A DNA stretch of 64,000 nt from Marinobacter caseinilyticus (lineage in GTDB: Bacteria > Pseudomonadota > Gammaproteobacteria > Pseudomonadales > Oleiphilaceae), in contig NZ_WUQJ01000022.1 in NCBI RefSeq assembly GCF_011074955.1, positions 1-64,000 of the forward strand, given 5' to 3'. Positions 57,579-64,000 of the stretch are shown here, piece by piece; position 1 is the first letter of the stretch; each line of letters begins with the position of its first letter. The notes under the pieces are model-generated. The model searched no databases, was not told where the DNA came from, and saw only the letters and a list, made by a program, of their open reading frames with translations. The position numbers and the translations under genes were made by a program.

Positions 57579-58640
57579 ATGACTGTTTTTACACATCCCG
57601 AATTCGATAACCACGAACATGTGAGTTTCTTCTGCGATCCCGACACGGGGCTTCGCGCCATTATCGCCGTTCACAATACCTCTCGCGGCCCCGCTCTGGG
57701 CGGCTGCCGGATGTTCCCGTACGCCAGCGACGAAGAGGCCCTGTGCGATGTCCTGCGCTTATCCCGCGGCATGACATACAAGTCCGCGCTCGCTAACCTG
57801 AACCTCGGCGGCGGCAAATCGGTGATCATCGGGGATCCCCGCCAGCACAAAACCGAAGCTCTGCTGGAAGCCATGGGCCGATTCCTGGACCAACTGGGCG
57901 GCCTGTACATTGCCGCCGAAGACTCCGGCACCAGTGTTGCGGACCTTAAAGTGATGGGCCGCCACACCGCGCATGTCGCCGGCGTCTGCGAGCGCCCCGG
58001 GTTCGACGGCAAACCGTCCAACGGCGATCCGTCCCCTGCGACAGCCTATGGCACCTTTGTGGGTATTCAGGCCGCCGTAAAACACAAACTCGGGCGTAGC
58101 GATCTGGACGGCCTGACGGTGGCGATACAAGGTATTGGCAACGTTGGCTACCGCCTCGCCGAGCACCTGAAAGACGCCGGTGCCAAGCTCTGGGTCTATG
58201 ACATCCATCAGGAGCAAATGGACCGCGCCGTGGACGAACTCGGCGCCATGCCCGCCAGCGCGGACGACATCCTGTACCTGCCTGTCGATGTGGTTGCCCC
58301 CTGCGCCATGGGCGCGGTGTTAAATGACCGCTCCATCCAGCGCCTGCAAACCACCATTGTAGCCGGGGCCGCCAACAACCAGCTGGCCCATGCCAGCCAT
58401 GACCAAGCGCTCTGGCAGCGTGGCATCCTCTACGTCCCGGATTTTGTCATCAACGCCGGCGGCATCATTGACGTGTATTACGAGCGCAACGGGCCTGACC
58501 CGGAGGCGGTCCGCACTCATGTCGAAAGCATTGGCCACACGCTGGAAGAAATCTTCACTCGCTCCGCCAGCGATGGCCTGCCCACCGGATTGATTGCCAA
58601 CCGGTTAGCGGAGGAACGATTCAAGCACGCCCCCCGTTGA
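57579..58640 (+). CDS. Leucine dehydrogenase-type Glu/Leu/Phe/Val dehydrogenase
   Basis: 353 residues. It interconverts branched-chain amino acids and their 2-oxoacids with NAD. Substrate loop [20 protein letters not shown], catalytic Lys in [20 protein letters not shown], the proton-relay Asp in [14 protein letters not shown], the Rossmann loop [15 protein letters not shown] and [16 protein letters not shown]. Preceded by CAAGGTAACGATCC. The next gene, a sodium-dependent transporter, may bring in the amino acid. Confidence 0.93.
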   Translation: MTVFTHPEFDNHEHVSFFCDPDTGLRAIIAVHNTSRGPALGGCRMFPYASDEEALCDVLRLSRGMTYKSALANLNLGGGKSVIIGDPRQHKTEALLEAMGRFLDQLGGLYIAAEDSGTSVADLKVMGRHTAHVAGVCERPGFDGKPSNGDPSPATAYGTFVGIQAAVKHKLGRSDLDGLTVAIQGIGNVGYRLAEHLKDAGAKLWVYDIHQEQMDRAVDELGAMPASADDILYLPVDVVAPCAMGAVLNDRSIQRLQTTIVAGAANNQLAHASHDQALWQRGILYVPDFVINAGGIIDVYYERNGPDPEAVRTHVESIGHTLEEIFTRSASDGLPTGLIANRLAEERFKHAPR

Positions 58641-58737
58641 AGCCGGAGATCCTGGCATTTGACGGGGCCATCACGGAAGTCACTGGCGACCCCGGCGACC
58701 TCAACCCCACAACAAAAACAGTAAGCAGGAGAAAGCA

Positions 58738-60141
58738 ATGAGCAATGCATCATCCGCCGCCAGCGGTGTCATGGGCCAAACACCCGCCTCGCGCGGGCTC
58801 TGGTCATCCCGATTCGCGTTCATTCTGGCCGCCACCGGCTCCGCAGTTGGCCTTGGCAATATTTGGAAATTCCCCTACATCACCGGCGAAAATGGCGGCG
58901 GTGCGTTTGTGCTGGTCTACCTGCTGTGCATTGCCGCGGTCGGCTTGCCGATCATGATGGCCGAAGTGATGATTGGTCGCCGGGGTGGCCACAGCCCCGT
59001 CAACAGCATGCGGGCCATAACCAAGCGCGGCAAGCTGTCACCGTCCTGGCGCTGGCTGGCGGCGGTTGGCGTGCTCGCCGGCTTTTTGATTCTGTCGTTT
59101 TATTCGGTCATCGGCGGCTGGGCGCTTTCCTATGTCGGCACTACGGCTACGGGCCAGCTGACTGGCCAGTCGGCGGACCAGATCGGGGCGATTTTCTCCG
59201 GTTTGCTGGGCAGCCCCGGTAAGTTGTTACTGTGGCATACCGTGTTTATGGCCCTGGTGATGTTGGTGGTGGCCCGCGGTCTGCGCGGAGGGCTGGAACG
59301 GGCCGTCACTATCCTGATGCCGGCGCTGTTTGTCCTGTTGCTCATCATGGTGGGCTACGCCATGACCACCGGCTACTTTGGCGAGGCGGTGGCGTTTTTG
59401 TTCCAGCCGGATTTCTCCAAGCTGACCACCGCCGGTGTGCTGGTGGCCATGGGCCATGCCTTCTTCACTCTCAGTCTCGGCATGGGCATCATGATGGCTT
59501 ACGGCTCCTACCTGCCGAAAGGTATTTCCATTGCCAAGACCTCAATGGCGGTGTCGGTCATGGACACCGTGGTGGCTCTGCTGGCCGGGCTGGCTATTTT
59601 CCCCATCGTGTTTGCCAACGGTCTTGAGCCCGGCGCGGGTCCCGGGTTGATCTTCCAGACCCTGCCGCTGGCGTTCGGTCAGATGCCCATGGGCAACCTG
59701 TTCGGCACGCTGTTCTTTGTCTTGCTGATTTTTGCGGCCTGGACCTCGGGTATCTCGCTACTGGAGCCTTTGGTGGAGTGGCTGGAAGAGCAAAAAGGCA
59801 TGAACCGCACGGTCAGCACACTGGCCGCTGGTATCGCCTGCTGGCTGTTGGGCATTGCGTCGATTCTGTCACTCAACCTGTGGTCCGATTTTGCACCACT
59901 GGGCATGTTCAGCATGTTTGAGGGCAAGACCGTTTTCGATCTGCTGGACTTCCTCACCGCCAATATTCTGCTACCACTGGGTGGCTTGTTGGTGGCCGTG
60001 TTTGCGGGTTGGTTCATGTCACGCGAGGCACTGGAGGACGAGCTGGCCCTGGCACCGGCAAGCTTCTCGATGTGGTACCGCACGCTGCGGTATTTCACCC
60101 CGGTTGCGGTCGCGGTGGTGTTTATTTACAACCTGGTGTAA
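58738..60141 (+). CDS. Sodium-dependent transporter (NSS/SNF family)
   Basis: 467 residues, about 11-12 helices, LeuT fold. The helix 1 motif FAFILAATGSAVGLGNIWKF and YITGENGGGAFVLVYLLC are diagnostic, and GHAFFTLSLGMGIMMAYGSY is helix 6. Substrate is probably an amino acid, taken up with Na+. AGCAGGAGAAAGCA precedes the ATG. It lies 97 bases after the leucine dehydrogenase gene and is likely cotranscribed. Confidence 0.94.
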   Translation: MSNASSAASGVMGQTPASRGLWSSRFAFILAATGSAVGLGNIWKFPYITGENGGGAFVLVYLLCIAAVGLPIMMAEVMIGRRGGHSPVNSMRAITKRGKLSPSWRWLAAVGVLAGFLILSFYSVIGGWALSYVGTTATGQLTGQSADQIGAIFSGLLGSPGKLLLWHTVFMALVMLVVARGLRGGLERAVTILMPALFVLLLIMVGYAMTTGYFGEAVAFLFQPDFSKLTTAGVLVAMGHAFFTLSLGMGIMMAYGSYLPKGISIAKTSMAVSVMDTVVALLAGLAIFPIVFANGLEPGAGPGLIFQTLPLAFGQMPMGNLFGTLFFVLLIFAAWTSGISLLEPLVEWLEEQKGMNRTVSTLAAGIACWLLGIASILSLNLWSDFAPLGMFSMFEGKTVFDLLDFLTANILLPLGGLLVAVFAGWFMSREALEDELALAPASFSMWYRTLRYFTPVAVAVVFIYNLV

Positions 60142-60226
60142 CGCCCGGTTTCGCCGCTACCAGGGCCACCCAGGCGTGGGTGGCCCTGGTATCCGTTTAG
60201 TCTATTTCGCTAATCGACTGCGGGGA

Positions 60227-60442
60227 CTAGTAGCCACCCCCGTTCGAATCCATCGGTTCCGTCCTGGCGGGCCGATGGGACATGCGGGCATCCTCGTAAC
60301 AACGCGCCCGGTCGTCACTGTCGGTGATGGCACTGCAATTCATTTCCCGACCGTTTTGCGCCGACGGGTACATGCCCTGGTGGGTGCAACCGGCGACCAG
60401 TATCACCAAGCCGCAGCTTGCCCATTTGATATAGTCCTTCAT
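60227..60442 (-). CDS. Small lipoprotein, unknown function
   Basis: 71 residues with a lipoprotein signal (WASCGLVILVAGC) and a short hydrophilic mature part that has two further Cys (MNCSAITDSDDRARCYED), perhaps forming a disulfide. AAAAGGAGCATTCAG gives a strong ribosome site, which supports it as a real gene. It lies tail to tail with the NSS transporter gene. Confidence 0.8.
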   Translation of the reverse strand: MKDYIKWASCGLVILVAGCTHQGMYPSAQNGREMNCSAITDSDDRARCYEDARMSHRPARTEPMDSNGGGY

Positions 60443-60557
60443 CTGAATGCTCCTTTTCCCTGTTTACTCCCTTTAGTCCCTATTTACGCCCTCTAGCACT
60501 ATTACACCCTGTGCCGCGGCGCTCCACGACAACGGATGACCATGAGTCATCACCCGG

Positions 60558-61016
60558 TCAATCCTTGGCCTCCTGGATCACATCACGTTCGAAGCGGCCC
60601 AACACCGTGGTAATCACCAGAGCCAGAGCCGTCACCATGGCGGCCAGGGCAAAGTTGTTAATACCCGCTGCCACCCCAATGGCGCCCGCCAGCCATATTG
60701 AGGCCCCGGTGGTAATACCCTGAACATCGGTACCGCTGCGAATGATGCAACCGGCGCCCAGGAATCCGATACCGCCAATGATTCCCTGCACGACCCGGGT
60801 CGGGTCAATGCGCGCCGACGGGTCGCCCTCGGCGGTGGCAAACAGGATGCTCATACCCATAATGATAAACGCCGCCGCGCCCAACGACACCAACATGTGT
60901 GACCGCAAGCCTGCGGGTTTGCCACGCAACTCGCGCTCCAGCCCCAGCAGCAACGCCAAACCTGAGGCGACCGACAGGCGCAGCAGCATATCCAGTAATG
61001 GAATATCGGTTTCCAC
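60558..61016 (-). CDS. MgtC/SapB family membrane protein
   Basis: 152 residues with four to five helices. MgtC core: ASGLALLLGLERELRGKPAG, RSHMLVSLGAAAFIIMG, VVQGIIGGIGFLGAGCIIR and TTGASIWLAGAIGVAAG. It lacks the C-terminal ACT-like domain of virulence MgtC, as is usual for the short form. Likely role in Mg2+ or acid stress, not proven. The GTG start is preceded by GGGAGGGCATTTT. Confidence 0.92.
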   Translation of the reverse strand: METDIPLLDMLLRLSVASGLALLLGLERELRGKPAGLRSHMLVSLGAAAFIIMGMSILFATAEGDPSARIDPTRVVQGIIGGIGFLGAGCIIRSGTDVQGITTGASIWLAGAIGVAAGINNFALAAMVTALALVITTVLGRFERDVIQEAKD

Positions 61017-61148
61017 AAAATGCCCTCCCGGTGGCCGCCTGGCCCTGGCCGAGCCATGACGCGCTCACTGTCGCACGTTCATCGATGCACTCTCATTAAC
61101 GTTAGTCGACGCCTCACGCTCAGGCAATGTCCTGGCCAATGCTGGCCG

Positions 61149-61514
61149 TTAGCGGAGGGTGGGAGAATTAGCGGAGCGTTTTGCGGGCGCCTGCCTGGCC
61201 CGCCGGGCCGCGTCGAAAGACCGCTGGGCCCATTCGGCGGCCAGCTCCGGGTCGTCCATGATGGCGTCCGGCGCTTGATAATAGGACATCGCGATCAACT
61301 TGCCGTTGCGCTCAAACTCAAACGGGGGCAGTCCTTCTTGCTCAAATTCGGCCACATTGGCAGCGTCCGCTTTCAGGTACAGCGTATCCGCGGCGACCAG
61401 GCCGAACATCAGGCCGTCATGATAGACACCATATCCGCCAAACATACGGCGCGCGGTCACGTAGCCAAACTCCCGAAACACCTCGGTGAGATAGTCCATG
61501 TATTCGGTCGTCAT
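61149..61514 (-). CDS. TfoX N-terminal domain protein
   Basis: 121 residues. TfoX_N fold: TEVFREFGYVTARRMFGGYG, YHDGLMFGLVAADTLYLKAD and FERNGKLIAMSYYQAPDAI. The C-terminal TfoX_C domain of the competence regulator Sxy/TfoX is absent, so this is the stand-alone form of unknown role. ATG 61514 follows AGGAGGAGGCGCCTC. Confidence 0.9.
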   Translation of the reverse strand: MTTEYMDYLTEVFREFGYVTARRMFGGYGVYHDGLMFGLVAADTLYLKADAANVAEFEQEGLPPFEFERNGKLIAMSYYQAPDAIMDDPELAAEWAQRSFDAARRARQAPAKRSANSPTLR

Positions 61515-61617
61515 GAGGCGCCTCCTCCTGATGGTCACACTGTGCCCTGCAATCCTCTAAATTATAGGCGCAGCATGCCCCGCAGGAGAATCGTCACGAG
61601 ACTGAGTGGGAGGCGCT

Positions 61618-62061
61618 TTAGCGCGCAGTCGTCACGTACTTCAGCACTTCAACCACTTGCTCGGGGGTTTTGGCCCAAGCCATGGCAGACCCATCAACTT
61701 CTTTCAGCGGATGCACGATGTCAGCGTCGTGAAGGGTAATGTAGGGCGTACCCAAAGCGGCGCAGAAACCGGCATCAAAGGCGGCGTTCCACTGCTTGTA
61801 TTTATCCCCGAATCGAATCACCGCCAGATCACAGCTTTCAATCAGCGTCCTGGTGCGGATGGCGTTTACCTTGGACGACTGGTGATCACGCCAGAAGCCG
61901 TTGTCCTCCGCCCCCAACACATCGCCGGCGGCGTCACTGGCCTGGTGATCGGTCACCGGCGCGGTGAAGTCCACCGGCAGGCCTGCGGCTTCGGCGCCCG
62001 CCTGAATCTGCTCACGCCAGTCGGTATGGATTTCACCGGAGAGATACACTGTCCAAATCAT
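61618..62061 (-). CDS. YtoQ family protein
   Basis: 147 residues, close to the conserved YtoQ pattern throughout (WTVYLSGEIHTDWREQI; DFTAPVTDHQASDAAGD; VIRFGDKYKQWNAAFDAGF). It resembles nucleoside 2-deoxyribosyltransferase-like folds; its activity is unknown. AACAGGACAGCAGT precedes the ATG. Same direction as the LOG gene that precedes it in transcription. Confidence 0.9.
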   Translation of the reverse strand: MIWTVYLSGEIHTDWREQIQAGAEAAGLPVDFTAPVTDHQASDAAGDVLGAEDNGFWRDHQSSKVNAIRTRTLIESCDLAVIRFGDKYKQWNAAFDAGFCAALGTPYITLHDADIVHPLKEVDGSAMAWAKTPEQVVEVLKYVTTAR

Positions 62062-62139
62062 ACTGCTGTCCTGTTTTAAGAGTTTGTTTCACACACTGTT
62101 GCCGCTGGCGGATCAGAGCGTCCCTGTCAGGCCCCTTGG

Positions 62140-62700
62140 CTAAGACCACTTGCTGGCGGGAGGCTTGTAGCCTTCCATAGCCTGAATCAGACCCTCCGGG
62201 CTCGACTCCACCATCAACATGTTGGCATGGTCGGCTTTCAGGAAGCCGGCATCGGCCATTTTATCAATGAACGCCAGCAGGTGGTCGTAAAAACCAAAGG
62301 CGTTGTAGAGCGCACACGGTTTGTCATGATACCCCAATTGGGCCCAGGTCCAGGCTTCAAACAGCTCCTCCATGGTGCCCGGGCCACCCGGCAACGCGAC
62401 AAAACCGTCCGCCATGGCCGCCATCGCCGCCTTGCGCTCGTGCATGTCCGCCACCACCTGCAGTTGCGTCAGGCCTGTGTGCCCCAGCTCGCGGTCCAGT
62501 AAGGATTCCGGGATCACTCCGTAAACCTTGCCACCACCAGCCAATACAGCATCGGCAATGGCACCCATCAGACCAACATGGCCACCGCCAAACACCAAAT
62601 CAATGCCTTTGCCGGCCATGAACGCCCCCAAGTCGGCGGCCGATTGCGCATAACGTGCATTGTTACCCGGACTTGAGCCACAAAATACCGCCAGTTTCAT
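62140..62700 (-). CDS. LOG-family cytokinin riboside 5'-monophosphate phosphoribohydrolase (TIGR00730)
   Basis: 186 residues, Rossmann-like. Signatures FGGGHVGLMGAIADAVL and ALPGGPGTMEELFEAWTW (the PGGxGTxxE motif) are complete. The enzyme removes ribose 5-phosphate from nucleotide monophosphates. N-terminus MKLAVFCGSSPGNN is typical. GAGGAGAGGAA precedes the ATG. Confidence 0.94.
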   Translation of the reverse strand: MKLAVFCGSSPGNNARYAQSAADLGAFMAGKGIDLVFGGGHVGLMGAIADAVLAGGGKVYGVIPESLLDRELGHTGLTQLQVVADMHERKAAMAAMADGFVALPGGPGTMEELFEAWTWAQLGYHDKPCALYNAFGFYDHLLAFIDKMADAGFLKADHANMLMVESSPEGLIQAMEGYKPPASKWS

Positions 62701-62950
62701 TTCCTCTCCTCACCTTGGCTTGCCGTCACATTCCCACTCATCTCGACAACAAGCCCTGCATGGTCGCTCTGGAATCGGGTAACAAAACTCAGCACCAAAA
62801 GCCGATCAAGGCCGTCTGGCGACGACACCGCTGTGGGATAGGGCGCATTTTGTACCGGTAGCGGGCAAATTATAGAAGCCACCGCTCGCTGAGCAAGAAC
62901 CCTGCGTTCACCCCTGAAGCGAGCCATCGGCGCGACCCGGTCTGTCGCGA

Positions 62951-63697
62951 TTACCGCCCCCCCGACACGTCCACGAAAGTACCCGTCGAGTAGGATGCGT
63001 CCTCCGACGCCAACCATAGAATGGCGCGTGCGACTTCCTCGGCCAGGCCGCCCCGTTGCATGGGGATGGTGTGTTTCAGACGCTCGATGCGATTGGGTTC
63101 GCCGCCGCTGGCATGGATGTCGGTGTCAATGAGGCCGGGGCGAACGGCGTTGACCCGGATGCCTTCGCCGGCAACTTCTTTGGCCAGCCCTATCGTGAAG
63201 GTGTCGATGGCGCCCTTGGCGGCGGCGTAATCCACGTATTCGTTGGGTGCGCCAAGGCGAGCGGCAATCGAGGACAGGTTGATAATGACGCCGCCCTTAC
63301 CGCCGTGTTTGGTCGACATGCGACGCACCGCCTCCCGTGCACAGATAAAACTGCCGGTGACATTGACCGCAAACACCCGGGCCAGACGCTCTGCGTTCAT
63401 GTCGTCGACGCGCATCTGCGTTTCCAGGATACCGGCATTGTTGACCAGTGCCGTCACCGGACCCAGCCGGTTATCCACCTCCTCGAAAAGCCGGACGATA
63501 TCGGTTTCCACCGCCACATCCGCCTGCATCGCTGTGGCCAGGCCGCCGGACCGGTTGATCTCATCGACAATGGCGTCGGCACTCTGTCGGTCAAGCCGGT
63601 AACTGACACAGACCTTGTAGCCGGCGGTCGCCGCCAGCCTGGCGGTTGCCGCGCCAATACCCCGGCTACCGCCGGTAATAATCATTACTTTATCCAT
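62951..63697 (-). CDS. SDR family oxidoreductase
   Basis: 248 residues. TGGSRGIGAATARL cofactor loop, NNAGILETQM, NLSSIAARLG with the catalytic Ser and YVDYAAAKGAIDTF with Tyr and Lys. C-terminus YSTGTFVDVSGGR. It resembles glucose/ribitol dehydrogenase-type and YgfF-like SDRs; substrate unknown. ATG 63697 follows GGAGCCAAAACG and is preferred to the frame start at 63766. Confidence 0.92.
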   Translation of the reverse strand: MDKVMIITGGSRGIGAATARLAATAGYKVCVSYRLDRQSADAIVDEINRSGGLATAMQADVAVETDIVRLFEEVDNRLGPVTALVNNAGILETQMRVDDMNAERLARVFAVNVTGSFICAREAVRRMSTKHGGKGGVIINLSSIAARLGAPNEYVDYAAAKGAIDTFTIGLAKEVAGEGIRVNAVRPGLIDTDIHASGGEPNRIERLKHTIPMQRGGLAEEVARAILWLASEDASYSTGTFVDVSGGR

Positions 63698-64000
63698 CGT
63701 TTTGGCTCCGCATGTTACCTGCTCGATAGGCCTCTGCCTGCCATAACTGTAGAGTCTCCGTGGCACTGCGCAAGGTAGTTTTCAGGGAGTTCGGGAGCCG
63801 GCGCCCGGTCCGGCATCCGAAAGTCAGGGGCATACTCTCAGCAGCGGCCGACCCGGATGCCGTTCGTAAGGCTCACAGACAGCCGTGCGAACACGGTGGC
63901 AACCTCCGCTTTCGACTTCAACGCCGTGTCAGCCAGCGGCAAACTGGGGGCTACCCCTTGAGCAAACAGCCCGCGCTTGAACGTGCCTTAGGTGACGAAT
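63698..64000. other. Terminal non-coding stretch, 303 bases
   Basis: Upstream region of the SDR gene. I see no coding frame with a ribosome site and no terminator; the next gene lies beyond the window. Confidence 0.5.

Overview
The window reads as chromosomal DNA of a gammaproteobacterium, probably a marine Oceanospirillales/Marinobacter-like organism. The evidence is RlmF and RsuA, a Gram-negative porin ending in Phe, TRAP and NSS sodium-coupled transporters, and a GC-rich housekeeping background. The genus is a guess. I saw no rRNA, tRNA or CRISPR array.

REGION 1 (1-10196), mobile DNA of lower GC. The right part of a Tn7-like transposon carries tnsA-tnsB-tnsC-tniQ (4782-9895) in one overlapping operon. 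A probable right terminus lies at about 10196 and the left terminus is outside the window. On its left the element carries a minus-strand integron-type cassette array without a visible integrase. The cassettes hold a Lit/M48-like HExxH metallopeptidase, a small helical protein with an R-x4-H motif of HEPN type, and a two-helix membrane protein. Three attC-like palindromes separate them. A complete IS3-family element (1-1221) sits exactly on the R'' core of a fourth attC. A sigma-like gene diverges from tnsA, and the shared promoter region holds repeats resembling one at the transposon end. This is the accessory region and the best place for an uncharacterised (perhaps anti-phage) system.

REGION 2 (10310-18315): two DMT transporters, a GlxA-type AraC regulator divergent from an alpha/beta hydrolase, MarC, a quinone oxidoreductase, a secreted unknown and a periplasmic SBP-3-like protein.

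REGION 3 (18323-25727): a TetR repressor with a double operator, divergent from a five-gene acyl-CoA beta-oxidation operon. Its gene order (hydratase/dehydrogenase fusion, thiolase, two acyl-CoA dehydrogenases) recalls the pimeloyl-CoA (pim) operon.

REGION 4 (26169-46000): porin, DUF2057 protein, small lipoproteins, a 53-residue PEP-CTERM-like miniprotein, sterol-desaturase family protein, RlmF, SDR, LysE exporter, CinA-like protein, MgtE, L-serine dehydratase, an M17 aminopeptidase translationally coupled to a protein with papain-like Q-C-H-N residues, RsuA, a GGDEF-EAL protein and a GNAT.

REGION 5 (45982-56702): Old Yellow Enzyme with a divergent HxlR regulator, then a minus-strand carboxylate cluster. 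In transcription order this is an IclR regulator, a TAXI-type TRAP binding protein, a fused TRAP permease, CoA-transferase A and B, and a second permease. It suggests uptake of a carboxylate followed by CoA activation. A RhlE-like RNA helicase follows.

REGION 6 (56703-64000): leucine dehydrogenase and an NSS transporter downstream of a perfect LiuR-like palindrome, then MgtC, TfoX-like, YtoQ, LOG and SDR genes.
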